A stretch of DNA of 64,000 nt from NCBI RefSeq assembly GCF_018122735.1, contig NZ_JAGRRD010000001.1, positions 3,024,999-3,088,998 on the forward strand. The letters are read 5' to 3'. Made by a program: the position numbers and the translations under genes. Positions within the stretch are counted from its first letter, which is position 1. Each line of letters starts with the position of its first letter. Under the pieces are notes generated by a model. The model did no database searches and was not told where the DNA came from. It saw only the letters and a program-made list of their open reading frames with translations. The stretch is from Azoarcus sp. L1K30. GTDB lineage: Bacteria > Pseudomonadota > Gammaproteobacteria > Burkholderiales > Rhodocyclaceae. This document shows, one piece after another, positions 1-9,009 of this stretch.

Positions 1-460
1 CCCAGGCATCGACGTCCTGGGTCACGCCGAAGGTCGCCACCGGCAAGATTGCCGCCGCCTGTACGTGTGCCAGCGCCGCCCGCGCCAGGTCTGGCGTCAG
101 GCACCAGGTGTGTGGATCGACATCGCAGAATACCGGTCGCAGTCCGTTTCGCACCACGGCCCCCGCCGTTGCGGGAAAGGTGAACGCGGGCAGCAGGACG
201 GCACTGCCAGGCGGCAGCCGCATGGCAGCAAGTCCGAGTTCCAGCGGAGCGGTCCCGCTTGCCAGACTGACGACGACCGGAGTATCCGGCGCACTTGAGC
301 CGAACAATTCGCCGATTCGGGCCTCGAATTCGCGCACGAGTGGCCCGAAGTTCGAATACCAGTGCGCCGCGTCGATCTTGCGCAGCCATGGCAGCAGGCG
401 ATTGGCGTCGGGCAGGGTCGGTCGCAGCAACGGAATGGGGCCTGCGTCCTGCTCAATCAC
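1..460 (-). CDS. DegT/DnrJ/EryC1/StrS-family aminotransferase, N-terminal part (3' end outside window)
   Basis: The reverse strand reads as an open frame from a GTG at 460 to the window edge, giving about 153 residues. The start is supported by a GGGAGG ribosome site 4 nt upstream, at 463-468. The peptide has the N-terminal pattern of the PLP-dependent sugar aminotransferase family: a P-L-L-R-P-T-L-P opening, the S-N-F-G-P-L segment before the first helix, an S-L-A-S-G-T-A-P-L turn that contacts the cofactor phosphate, and L-P-A-F-T-F-P-A-T followed by F-C-D-V-D. These enzymes aminate keto-sugars bound to nucleotides during glycan synthesis. The Schiff-base lysine lies beyond the window. The start overlaps the end of the upstream GT41 gene by 8 nt, so the two are probably translated together. 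The family is clear; the sugar substrate is not. Confidence 0.85.
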   Translation of the reverse strand, partial: MIEQDAGPIPLLRPTLPDANRLLPWLRKIDAAHWYSNFGPLVREFEARIGELFGSSAPDTPVVVSLASGTAPLELGLAAMRLPPGSAVLLPAFTFPATAGAVVRNGLRPVFCDVDPHTWCLTPDLARAALAHVQAAAILPVATFGVTQDVDAW

Positions 461-2468
461 GCGACCTCCCTTCCGCGGCCACGTCGGCAGGCACTTCGAA
501 ACTTTCGGGCCCCTGCCCCTCGCACCAGCGTTGCCACATCACGCGAAACGCGCACTCCAGTCCACGCACGACCACCCCCTGCCGGCGTAGCGGCGCCGAA
601 GCATATTGCTCACGCAGACCCGCACGCAGAACAGCCAGCGTCCCGACATCGCCCGTCAGAGCAAGCGCGCGATCCACGAAAGTGTCGACGTCATCCACCA
701 CCCAGTCGCCCAGCCCCACACGCTCCAGCACGGCCGAGCTTTGACAGTGCGCCCGCGACGGTCCGCGCATGGCCAGCACCGGCACGCCCATCCACAGTGC
801 GTAGTTCGTCGTCGTCCCGCCACTGTAGGGCCAGGTATCGAGCACGACATCGACGTCGGCATGCAGCGCCAGGTAGTCCTTGAACGGCAGCCGTGGATGA
901 AACACCAGACGATCGGCGGAAATGCCATGCGTCGCGAAGCGCGCCGTCAGGTGCGCGGCAAGTTCGGGGGCGCCGACGTTGCCGAGCAACATGCGTGAAC
1001 CGGTGCGGGCATGAAGCACGCGCGCCCAGGTCGCGATCACCGCATCGCCCAGCTTGTTCGGGCGATTGAAGCTCGCGAAGGTGAGGTAACCGTTGCGTGC
1101 CGCAGGCAGTCCGGCAACGGCTGGCGCATCGGCCACGGGCTGAAACGCACCCGCGCTCGGCAGACGCGCAAAGCGTTCGGTGAAGAAACGTTCGAAAAGA
1201 CCGAAGGGCGCAGCGAAGCGGTCGCAGATCAGGTAATCCATCGCCGCCAGACCCGTCGTCCCCGGGTAACCGATCCACGTTGCCTGTATCGGTGCCGGCT
1301 TGAGCGCAAAGCACGTCAGGCGATTGCCCGCAGTGTGCCCCGACAGGTCGACCAGAATGTCGATACCGTGGCTCACGATCAGGCACCGCAAGCGTTCATC
1401 ATCCATTCCGAACACGTTGTGCCACGCGTCGACATGAGCGCGCAGGCGCGCCGACACCGCGTCTTCGTCGGGTGCGGCCATGTAGGCGCTGAGCGTGGCG
1501 CGCGCGCGATCGAAGTCGGCAAGAATGGGCTCGATGAAGCGCGCCACCGGATGGTCCTTGAAATCCGCCGACACGAACCCGATCCTGAGCCTGCGCGCGG
1601 GATCAGGTGAGTTCTCATGCCGGACATCATCCAGTGGCACGTCGAATTGCCGCCCGAATGCTGCATGTGCATCGAACACCTGTTCGGGGGACAGTTGTTC
1701 ATCATGCGCCATGGCGTAGAGCATGTTGCTCCACGCTTGCGCCGAGGTGGGCTCAATGGCAATCACTTGCCGCGCCTGCTCGGCGGCGCGGGTGTTGTCG
1801 CCGATGGCGCAGTACATGCCGCTGAGATTGATGCACGCCTTCGTGCGGGTCGCGGGATGGCTGACCGCGCGATGCGTAACCGCGATGGCGTCCTGCAGTT
1901 TTCCGCATCGCTGCAGTGCGCAACCCAGTCCAAGGAGCGCCTCGGCGAATTCGGGCCGCAGCCTCAGGGCGGTCTCGAATGCAGCGACGGCTGCCACACC
2001 GGATCCGATGGTGTTGAGCGCATTGCCACGCACCAGATGCGCTTCGACCAGATCTGGCTGCAGTTCGATCGCACGCGTTGCCCTGCGCACTGCCTCCTTT
2101 GCGTCACCGCATTCGAGCGCGTTGACCGCCGCATTCGACCAGATACCCGCCACGTGCGGCGCAAGCGTGATGCTGGTCGCGAAGGCCTCGGCCGAAGCCG
2201 CCCACTCGCCGCTACGCTGCAGGGCCACCCCCAGTGCATCCCACACTGAAGCATCGTTCGGCCCCAGCCGCACCGCATGGCGAAGTTGCGAGACGCCAAG
2301 CCCCGCATCCCCGCTCAGCATGCAGGAAAGCCCCAGCAGGTGCCAGGCGCGAGCGTCCGCCTTCGCACTCCCGATCATGTGTTGGGCCAGACGCTTGCAA
2401 GCCGCGAGATCGTTCGCATGCAGCGAGGCCATCCACGCCGACACCTCCGTTGCGGATACAGTCGTCAT
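453..2468 (-). CDS. TPR-containing GT41 (O-GlcNAc-transferase/SPINDLY-like) glycosyltransferase
   Basis: 671 aa from an ATG at 2468. Residues 1 to about 260 form tandem tetratricopeptide repeats, with recurring A-x-x-x-G and W-x-x-L-G patterns. From about 290 to 660 the protein matches the GT41 catalytic region: R-I-G-F-V-S-A-D-F-K-D-H-P-V near the start, the I-D-I-L-V-D-L-S-G-H-T motif, I-Q-A-T-W-I-G-Y-P-G-T-T-G, and D-T-W-P-Y-S-G-G-T-T-T. GT41 enzymes use UDP-sugars and usually glycosylate Ser/Thr or Asn of proteins in the cytoplasm; bacterial targets are mostly unknown. The gene overlaps the DegT-type aminotransferase behind it, which suggests that an aminated sugar and this transferase serve the same glycan. 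A second GT41 protein lies at 12133-14463. The family call is firm; acceptor and donor are not known. Confidence 0.88.
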   Translation of the reverse strand: MTTVSATEVSAWMASLHANDLAACKRLAQHMIGSAKADARAWHLLGLSCMLSGDAGLGVSQLRHAVRLGPNDASVWDALGVALQRSGEWAASAEAFATSITLAPHVAGIWSNAAVNALECGDAKEAVRRATRAIELQPDLVEAHLVRGNALNTIGSGVAAVAAFETALRLRPEFAEALLGLGCALQRCGKLQDAIAVTHRAVSHPATRTKACINLSGMYCAIGDNTRAAEQARQVIAIEPTSAQAWSNMLYAMAHDEQLSPEQVFDAHAAFGRQFDVPLDDVRHENSPDPARRLRIGFVSADFKDHPVARFIEPILADFDRARATLSAYMAAPDEDAVSARLRAHVDAWHNVFGMDDERLRCLIVSHGIDILVDLSGHTAGNRLTCFALKPAPIQATWIGYPGTTGLAAMDYLICDRFAAPFGLFERFFTERFARLPSAGAFQPVADAPAVAGLPAARNGYLTFASFNRPNKLGDAVIATWARVLHARTGSRMLLGNVGAPELAAHLTARFATHGISADRLVFHPRLPFKDYLALHADVDVVLDTWPYSGGTTTNYALWMGVPVLAMRGPSRAHCQSSAVLERVGLGDWVVDDVDTFVDRALALTGDVGTLAVLRAGLREQYASAPLRRQGVVVRGLECAFRVMWQRWCEGQGPESFEVPADVAAEGRSRD

Positions 2469-2616
2469 TCAGCGCCCTTTGCCCGGACGGTGCCCCGAGA
2501 ATGAGAATGAAAACGGACGCTCAAATCGTCCCCAATAACGGCAGGATGATAAGGCAACAGCGCATTTGCGGCGACGTAGCTTGACTTGAGACGCGAGGAA
2601 GGACTGCTTCGTTCAC

Positions 2617-3453
2617 TCACCACCAGCGCCAACCATGAACCCTGAAGAAGCGAAGGCCGGACCGGACAAAGAGGGCAATGTGCCGCCACCCTTTCGACGC
2701 CGCATGCCCACCCTGATGCTCGATCCGTACGTCTGAGACGCGCGCGAGACGGCCACTGCTCCGCGCCCGCAGACTCAAGTCGAAATCCTCGAAATACAGG
2801 AAGTAGGCAGGATCAAAACCACCAATCCTGTCAAGACATCGGCGTCGCCAGAACATGAAACAGCCACTGATGATCGGCGGATCCCACAAGACCGCCGTAT
2901 CGTCCATGTCCCGCATTTCGTAGCGTGCAAGATGCGCCCGGAAAAACTTGCGGATGAAAGCAGGGGCAAATCCACGCAATAGCAGCGACAACACGCTCGG
3001 GTAGCGCTTGCACAGATGCTGGATCCGACCATCCGGCCATGTCGCACGCGGCGCAACGAGCGCACATTCCGGATGCGCCTCCATGAATTTCAAGGCCTCG
3101 TCGAGCGCATCATCGGCCAACGAAACATCGGGATTCAGAATCAGGTGAAACGGACTGCCGACCTCGCGCAGCGCAAGATTGTGCCCCACGCCGTAACCAA
3201 CGTTGCCGTGACCATGGAGGAGCTTCAGGTGCAGGGTTTGACCGAACAATGCAACGAGGTCAGCAATCGCTGGCGTCGGCACATCGGAATTGTCGATCAG
3301 CACAACGGGCAATGGTGACAGTCCGGCGCACTCTGCGGCACGCGACAAGGTCGCCAGGGTCACGTGCAGCGCCGGAATATCCGGATCAAATAACACGACC
3401 GACACCGAGACGCCGCCGCGATGCGCGACCTCCCCGCCACACACCGTTGCCAC
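2617..3453 (-). CDS. GT2 family glycosyltransferase, WbbL-like rhamnosyltransferase type
   Basis: 278 aa when started at the GTG at 3453, which has a TAAGG site 5 nt upstream. The frame stays open to a GTG at 3504, so the start is uncertain. The fold is GT-A: a beta strand S-V-S-V-V-L-F-D at the N-terminus, V-L-I-D-N-S-D, the nucleotide-sugar motif L-I-L-N-P-D-V, then S-G-C-F-M-F-W-R-R and Y-F-L-Y-F-E-D-F-D-L-S, where the ED pair includes the likely catalytic base. This arrangement is typical of WbbL/RfbF-type rhamnosyltransferases that build O-antigen or capsule on a lipid carrier. It diverges from the large fusion gene starting at 3580. The donor sugar is inferred from family resemblance only. 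Confidence 0.8.
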   Translation of the reverse strand: MATVCGGEVAHRGGVSVSVVLFDPDIPALHVTLATLSRAAECAGLSPLPVVLIDNSDVPTPAIADLVALFGQTLHLKLLHGHGNVGYGVGHNLALREVGSPFHLILNPDVSLADDALDEALKFMEAHPECALVAPRATWPDGRIQHLCKRYPSVLSLLLRGFAPAFIRKFFRAHLARYEMRDMDDTAVLWDPPIISGCFMFWRRRCLDRIGGFDPAYFLYFEDFDLSLRARSSGRLARVSDVRIEHQGGHAASKGWRHIALFVRSGLRFFRVHGWRWW

Positions 3454-3505
3454 ATCGGCCTTAACCTCTTGTTGCCTCAAAACATTTCTCCACGCCCCGC
3501 CCACG

Positions 3506-3514
3506 TGCTAAATT
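3506..3514 (+). promoter_or_regulatory. Candidate extended -10 promoter for the 3580 gene
   Basis: TGCTAAATT carries a TG one base before a TAAATT hexamer, the extended -10 form. It lies 65 nt before the ATG at 3580, in the short divergent gap between the GT2 gene and the large fusion gene. No good -35 is visible, which an extended -10 can tolerate. This is a sequence-only guess. Confidence 0.35.
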
Positions 3515-3579
3515 CTCGCCCTTCGTCTGCCAATTCGGGGCCAGGCCAATGCCTCCCCCAGACGCCTGCACGAGCACTC

Positions 3580-6500
3580 ATGACGTCCAGCCCTAACGCA
3601 TTGCATGTATACGTTCGCGACATCGACATGTCGCAGACCACTTCACTGTCGATCCTTGTAGCACAGATCGCCGCAGGTTCGGATGTGCTTGATCTGGGCA
3701 CCGGCAGCGGCGCGCTGGGGCGTCATCTGACCGAACATGCGAATTGCGTCGTCGACGGCGTCACCTACAATGCAGCCGAAGCCGAGCTTGCCCGACCTGC
3801 ATACCGACAGCTGGAAATCGCCGATCTCGACACCTGCGATCTGGCCGGACTGTTCGGTACCGCGCAATACGACTATATCGTGTGCGCCGACGTCCTCGAG
3901 CACCTCAAGCAGCCCGAACGCATTCTGGCCGTATGCATGCAGCGCCTGCGTCCGAATGGCAAACTGTTGATCTCGGTACCCAATATTGCATATGGCGGCC
4001 TGCTTGCCGAACTGCTGATGGGTGAATTCCGCTACCGTGAGGAAGGTCTGCTGGACCGTACCCACCTGCGCTTCTTTACCCGCCACTCGCTCACCCGTTT
4101 TCTCGAAGATAAAGGGTGGGCACTCGACACCGTGCAGACCGTCGACATCGACCTGCACGCATCGGAGTTCGGTGCGGCGTTTGACAGCCTCCCCCCTGCG
4201 GTCGCCCGCTATCTTCTGGCACTGCCCGATTGCCTGAGCTATCAGTTCATCGTCAGCGCCTCGGCAGCCCCGCTGGCAACTGCCGATACGACCCGTATCA
4301 AACCGCAAGCCGCGGCAAGCCACCACGCGAAGTTCTCCGCGCAATTGTATCTGGCGGATGAAACGGGCTATGCCGAGCGCCGCAAGATCGTCGCGTCCGG
4401 CGACATTGGCAACCCGCGGCAGACGCTTCGGTTTCCACTGCCTTCAGAGTCGTGTTCAAACCTGACCGCTTTGCGCCTCGATCCGGCAGACCGTCCGGGC
4501 TTCGTCCACCTGTACGCCATCCGGCTCATCGACACCGCAGGCAAGGTGCAATGGCAATGGGACGGAGAGCTACCAAGCCTCGCCGACTCCACGCACAGCC
4601 AGATCGTATTTCAAACGCCGTGGTTTTCACCCGATGCGCCCTTGCTGTTGCTCACGGGCGACGATCCGCAGCTCGAGCTTCCCGTTTCGGCATCGGCGTT
4701 GGCAGCGTGTGCGCAAGGGGCTTGCCTCGAGATCGAGCTGGGCTGGCCGATGTCTGCGGATTACCTGGCCATGGCAGGCATCGCCGGCGCCTTCGAAGCG
4801 CGGCTTGCAAAGCAGTCTTCGGAATCGGCCAGCCTCACGGCAGCCCTGTCGGATGCCCGCACTCAGCACCAGCACAGCGCAGCTCTGGCCCGGGAAAGGT
4901 CGGAGAAGATCGAACACCTGTCCACTGAGCTCGAACGTCAAAAAGCTGCGGCGGCTGCCCTTGCCGCGCAGAAGCAGGCGCTGGAGCGCGAACGCGACGA
5001 ACGGATTCGCTACCTTCAGGCGATCGAGAATTCCACGATCTTCAGGATGACCCGCCCGCTCGTCCGCGCCAAGATGTTCGTGGACGGATTGATTCGGCCG
5101 GGCGTCGAGGCGACACCGCCACACGCGGCACAACGCCGCCCGATGGCGCCAAGCGTGCATCCGGTAGATGTCATCGTCCCGGTGTACAAGGGCCTGAACG
5201 ACACCCGCTGCTGCATCGAATCGGTATTGGCGAGCAATTGCGCCCATCCGTTCCGACTGATCGTCATCAACGACGCCAGCCCCGACGCCGAGGTCCGCGA
5301 CTATCTCAAGCACATCGACGGCAGCGACGAACGGCTGATCGTGCTCGAAAACGACGCCAATCTGGGCTTTGTCGCCACCGTCAATCGCGGCATGTCGTTT
5401 TCCACCGATAATGATGTCATCCTGCTCAACAGTGACGCCGAAGTCGCCAATGACTGGCTCGACCGGCTTCGGGTCGCAGCCTACGCCGACGAGCGCGTCG
5501 CGAGTGTCACGCCATTCTCGAACAACGCGACCATTTGCAGTTACCCCAACTTCTGCCAGGACAACGATCTGCCGGCCGGGTACGACACCGCTGCGCTCGA
5601 CAGGCTGTTCGCGCAGACGAATGCGGGAAAGCTGGTGGAGATTCCGACCGCGATCGGCTTCTGCATGTATATCCGGCGTGATTGCCTGAATACGGTCGGA
5701 CTGTTCGACGTCGAGAATTTCGGCAAGGGCTACGGCGAAGAAAACGACTTCTGCATGCGCGCCATCGAAGCCGGATGGCACAACCTGTTTGCGCTCGACA
5801 CCTTTGTCCGCCACGCCGGCGGCGTCAGCTTCGGCAGCACCAAAACACCACGCGAGCGCGAAGCCGGGGCAGTCATGCGCAGACTCCATCCGGAATACGA
5901 AACGATCGTACATGCGCACATCGCCGCCGACCCCGCACGCAGCGCCCGGCTGGCGATAGACATCGCCCGTATCCATGCGTCCGCTCACCCGGTCATCCTG
6001 TCGGTCACGCATGACCGCGCGGGCGGCACCCTGCGACACATCAGGGAGCTTGCGCACCACTTTGCCACGCGCGCCGTCTTCTTCAGCCTCAGCCCTGCAC
6101 CCGGCGGTGAAACCCTGCTCCAGCGCCTTGGCGACGGCGAAGCCTTCCAGCTCTCGTTCCGCTTGCCCGAAGAGTTCGACGCGCTGGTCGATACGCTGCG
6201 CCATATCGGCGTCGGGCATGTCCACTTTCATCACCTCCTGGGCCATTCACCGGACATCACCACGCTCCCGGAGCGGCTTTCCGTCGCATACGACTTCACA
6301 GCACACGATTTCTACGCACTCTGCCCCCAGGTGTCGCTGATCGACCATACCAACCGCTATTGCGGCGAGAAGGGAATCGAACAGTGCGCCGGGTGTCTGC
6401 AGAAATCGCCCGCCCCCGACGGCGTAGACATCGAGACCTGGCGTGAGCGCTATCGGACGCTGCTCAGTGGCGCGCGCAACGTCATCGCCCCGAGCCACGA

Positions 6501-7344
6501 CACGGCGCATCGGCTCAGGACGCTTGCCCCCATCGCCAACATCCGGGTGGTTCCACACGGCGACATCGAGCACACAAGCGCAGTCAGTCCAGCGCCGCAT
6601 AAGATCGACGCGACTGCGCCGCTGCGCATTGCGGTAATCGGTGCGCTGAGTCCGATCAAGGGGGCCGACGTCCTGGAAGAGGTTGCGACCGAAGCCGCCA
6701 GACAAGGTGCCGCGCTGGAGTTCCACCTGATCGGATACGCTTACCGCAGCCTGCGCACCCAGCCCCGCAGCCGCCTCACCGTGCACGGCCAGTACGAAGA
6801 AGAAGACCTCCCGCGCCTGCTCGACTGGCTCAAACCGGATCTCGTCTGGTTTCCGGCCCAATGCCCAGAAACCTACAGCTACACCCTGAGTGCCTGCCTG
6901 CACCACGCGCTGCCGGTCGTGGCCACAACGCTCGGCGCCTTCCCCGAACGCCTGTCTGGCCGCGCATGGAGCTGGATCCGCCCGTGGAATCTGAGCGCCG
7001 CGGAATGGCTCGCTTTCTTCGACAACATTCGCGAGCATCATTTCGTCACTGGCGAGGCGCCGGCAGTCGACACCGGAACCTGCCCCGAACAGGTCGAATG
7101 GTCGTATGACGGCGCCTACCTGGATGGCATCACCCAGGTTCGCGAGCGCCCGCCACTACCCGAAGGCGCGCTGGAGCACTATCGCGCCGGTCGCCACACT
7201 GGCATGGCCGCCGTACGCAGCGGGCTCAAGCAAACGGCCCTGCAGTTGATCATCCGCTTGCGCAGCACCGCACTCCTGCGCGGGCTGGCTCGCCGCATTC
7301 CGCTGCGCTGGCAATCTCGGCTGAAGAGTTGGCTGTTGCGTTAA
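3580..7344 (+). CDS. Trifunctional SAM methyltransferase / GT2 / GT4 glycosyltransferase fusion
   Basis: 1254 aa from the ATG at 3580. The frame is open further upstream to 3421, but that part would overlap the divergent gene and reads as low-complexity shadow. Residues 36-48 hold methyltransferase motif I (V-L-D-L-G-T-G-S-G), and Y-I-V-C-A-D-V-L-E-H-L follows. About 407-490 is a charged, Ala/Glu/Arg-rich coiled coil. From about 529 a GT2 domain begins (V-D-V-I-V-P-V-Y) with L-L-N-S-D-A-E-V as its metal/nucleotide site and G-Y-G-E-E-N-D-F as the acceptor-side motif. From about 807 a GT4-like GT-B region follows, including I-A-V-I-G-A-L-S-P-I-K-G-A-D-V and P-E-T-Y-S-Y-T-L-S. Such long chains usually build or cap repeating surface polysaccharides. 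Order and length suggest one enzyme that adds two sugars and methylates. Activities are inferred from domains. Confidence 0.85.
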   Translation: MTSSPNALHVYVRDIDMSQTTSLSILVAQIAAGSDVLDLGTGSGALGRHLTEHANCVVDGVTYNAAEAELARPAYRQLEIADLDTCDLAGLFGTAQYDYIVCADVLEHLKQPERILAVCMQRLRPNGKLLISVPNIAYGGLLAELLMGEFRYREEGLLDRTHLRFFTRHSLTRFLEDKGWALDTVQTVDIDLHASEFGAAFDSLPPAVARYLLALPDCLSYQFIVSASAAPLATADTTRIKPQAAASHHAKFSAQLYLADETGYAERRKIVASGDIGNPRQTLRFPLPSESCSNLTALRLDPADRPGFVHLYAIRLIDTAGKVQWQWDGELPSLADSTHSQIVFQTPWFSPDAPLLLLTGDDPQLELPVSASALAACAQGACLEIELGWPMSADYLAMAGIAGAFEARLAKQSSESASLTAALSDARTQHQHSAALARERSEKIEHLSTELERQKAAAAALAAQKQALERERDERIRYLQAIENSTIFRMTRPLVRAKMFVDGLIRPGVEATPPHAAQRRPMAPSVHPVDVIVPVYKGLNDTRCCIESVLASNCAHPFRLIVINDASPDAEVRDYLKHIDGSDERLIVLENDANLGFVATVNRGMSFSTDNDVILLNSDAEVANDWLDRLRVAAYADERVASVTPFSNNATICSYPNFCQDNDLPAGYDTAALDRLFAQTNAGKLVEIPTAIGFCMYIRRDCLNTVGLFDVENFGKGYGEENDFCMRAIEAGWHNLFALDTFVRHAGGVSFGSTKTPREREAGAVMRRLHPEYETIVHAHIAADPARSARLAIDIARIHASAHPVILSVTHDRAGGTLRHIRELAHHFATRAVFFSLSPAPGGETLLQRLGDGEAFQLSFRLPEEFDALVDTLRHIGVGHVHFHHLLGHSPDITTLPERLSVAYDFTAHDFYALCPQVSLIDHTNRYCGEKGIEQCAGCLQKSPAPDGVDIETWRERYRTLLSGARNVIAPSHDTAHRLRTLAPIANIRVVPHGDIEHTSAVSPAPHKIDATAPLRIAVIGALSPIKGADVLEEVATEAARQGAALEFHLIGYAYRSLRTQPRSRLTVHGQYEEEDLPRLLDWLKPDLVWFPAQCPETYSYTLSACLHHALPVVATTLGAFPERLSGRAWSWIRPWNLSAAEWLAFFDNIREHHFVTGEAPAVDTGTCPEQVEWSYDGAYLDGITQVRERPPLPEGALEHYRAGRHTGMAAVRSGLKQTALQLIIRLRSTALLRGLARRIPLRWQSRLKSWLLR

Positions 7345-7380
7345 GCTGAAAGCTGCTTGACGCAATCCAGGCAATCGAGC

Positions 7381-8010
7381 TCAGTCGGCTCGACCGTGGC
7401 AATGCTTGAAGCGCTTGCCACTGCCGCAATAGCAAGGCTGATTTCTGCTCAACGCGTCACTTGGCGAATTGTTCGGCAGCACAGCCGCTGCTTTGCGGGC
7501 AACCAGATTCAAGCTGATCGGGACACCCTTGAACAGCATGGAACTCGTATCATCAAACAGGCCAAAGTCCTGAACTTTCCGAACGCCCTCGAATCCGGCG
7601 GACTTCAGAAACCCGGCGAGAAATTCTCCATTCAGGCCGACCACGTGATAATCATACTTGTCGACGTGGCCGCCGAACATCATGCGCATGACGAAGAAGC
7701 GCTCATCGACGGTCAGTTTGCTCTTATCGAGAATGAGCGCCGCAAGAACATCAAGATCAGGAACGCTGATATAGATCGTGCCACCGGGAACGAGCACACG
7801 ATTCCATTCACACAAAGTGCGCAGCAGTTCATCCTTGTAATCAAGATGTTCGACAACGTGAGACGCGTAGATTGCATCAAAGGTATTGTCCGGGAAAAGC
7901 GATAAATCATTCGCGTTGCAGATGTGATCGACATAAGGTGCCGGATTGGCATTCAAGATTTCCCAGCCCGTTGACTTTGTAGTTCCACCAATGTGCAGCT
8001 TTCTGCTCAT
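7381..8010 (-). CDS. Class I SAM-dependent methyltransferase with C-terminal SEC-C zinc motif
   Basis: 209 aa. The N-terminus K-L-H-I-G-G-T is a short form of methyltransferase motif I, as in small polysaccharide-cluster methyltransferases, and the central D-A-I-Y-A-S-H-V-V-E-H-L is the usual post-motif. The last 25 residues are a separate piece: R-N-Q-P-C-Y-C-G-S-G-K-R-F-K-H-C-H-G, a SEC-C motif (C-x-C-x8-C-H) that binds zinc in SecA and elsewhere. The gene converges on the large fusion gene 36 bp away, and follows the acyltransferase gene on the same strand after a gap of about 105 bp. The methyl acceptor is unknown; a sugar or glycan lipid is likely from context. The SEC-C tail is unusual for this family. 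Confidence 0.82.
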   Translation of the reverse strand: MSRKLHIGGTTKSTGWEILNANPAPYVDHICNANDLSLFPDNTFDAIYASHVVEHLDYKDELLRTLCEWNRVLVPGGTIYISVPDLDVLAALILDKSKLTVDERFFVMRMMFGGHVDKYDYHVVGLNGEFLAGFLKSAGFEGVRKVQDFGLFDDTSSMLFKGVPISLNLVARKAAAVLPNNSPSDALSRNQPCYCGSGKRFKHCHGRAD

Positions 8011-8115
8011 TTAAGTCTCCATAACCAGACTGCCAATTCGGCAACCAACTGCGCGCGTAAACGCCCGCTGCCCCATGAATATTGAAGGAGCGCACAAACA
8101 CAGGCACTTGGTTCA

Positions 8116-9009
8116 TCAACTGAAAAACCGCTCGGCGACGCCCCAGAAGTGCCATGCCGCCGGATCGTCCCGCACCGCTGCCTCAAGCACCGCGAACGTG
8201 TCCCGGATCAGCGCATGGATGTCATTGCTGACACCCAGCTGATGAATGGAAAGGGTTCTCTTGCCGGTTTCACGGCATACCCCGGTCAGGTAAATCGTCA
8301 CCGGAAGCGCCTGCTCCACTGCCAGGCGGAACAGGGGGCGCGGCACGCGTGCCTTCATCCCGAGGAAGGTGATCTCCTCGCTTGCGCTCGCATGATCGGC
8401 CGGGACATCCACAACCGCCAGCACCTGCTCGCCCGCGCGCAACGCCTTGAGCGCCGGTCGCAAGCTGGCCGAGGCATCGAGTGGCGGCCGGCGCAAGGCG
8501 CGTGCCACAGTTCCGTTTCGTGCCTGGCTATACCGGTGGCACAGTGCCCGCCCGTCGAACTGGGCGGCATTGAGCGGCGCGACCAGTGCGTTTGGCGTCA
8601 AACCCGACGCCGCCGCATGGCGCAATCCCCACATGCCTGCCCCCCAGTGAAAGGTAAATAGCAATCCCGGCTGTCGGGCCGCAGGCCATTCGCCGGCAAT
8701 CTCAAGGTGACGCCGCATCCATGCATCCGAACGCGTGCGGGCGAGATACAGATCTGCATGATCGATGATGGTCAGCAGACGCCGTGCGCGTTCGAAGCCG
8801 AGTGGGTCGCTACACCACCCGCGCGCCGCCGCCTGCGCCACGGCCACTTCGCACGATGCACGATACAGAAAGCGCCACCCCGACAGCCTGTGAAAGATCC
8901 GGAAGCACAACCACCACGGCAGCACGGCCGCCAGGCCGGGCACCAGCACCAGCTCGACGAGATCCTGCCATTCGGCACGAACCCTGCGCCAGATCGAGCT
9001 CACGACCAT
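8116..9009 (-). CDS. LpxL/HtrB-like lysophospholipid acyltransferase superfamily protein
   Basis: 297 aa from the ATG at 9009, chosen because it overlaps the end of the ABC ATPase gene by 10 nt; an upstream in-frame start at 9081 would overlap further. The N-terminal third has a hydrophobic stretch (L-V-L-V-P-G-L-A-A-V-L-P-W-W). The core L-L-F-T-F-H-W-G-A-G-M-W sits where LpxL-type enzymes carry the catalytic H-x4-D/E. Here the acidic residue is not at the expected +5 place, which reads Met. Downstream L-A-V-V-D-V-P-A-D and F-L-G-M-K-A-R-V-P-R-P fit the superfamily's later blocks. It may acylate a glycolipid or lipid anchor handled by the Wzm/Wzt exporter. Superfamily membership is fairly sure; activity is not, given the missing acid. 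Confidence 0.68.
   Translation of the reverse strand: MVVSSIWRRVRAEWQDLVELVLVPGLAAVLPWWLCFRIFHRLSGWRFLYRASCEVAVAQAAARGWCSDPLGFERARRLLTIIDHADLYLARTRSDAWMRRHLEIAGEWPAARQPGLLFTFHWGAGMWGLRHAAASGLTPNALVAPLNAAQFDGRALCHRYSQARNGTVARALRRPPLDASASLRPALKALRAGEQVLAVVDVPADHASASEEITFLGMKARVPRPLFRLAVEQALPVTIYLTGVCRETGKRTLSIHQLGVSNDIHALIRDTFAVLEAAVRDDPAAWHFWGVAERFFS

Noticed and set aside
3421-3579. Upstream extension of the large fusion protein to an ATG at 3421
   Set aside because: It would overlap the divergent GT2 gene and the residues are Pro/Ser/Arg-rich shadow; the methyltransferase domain starts just after the ATG at 3580.
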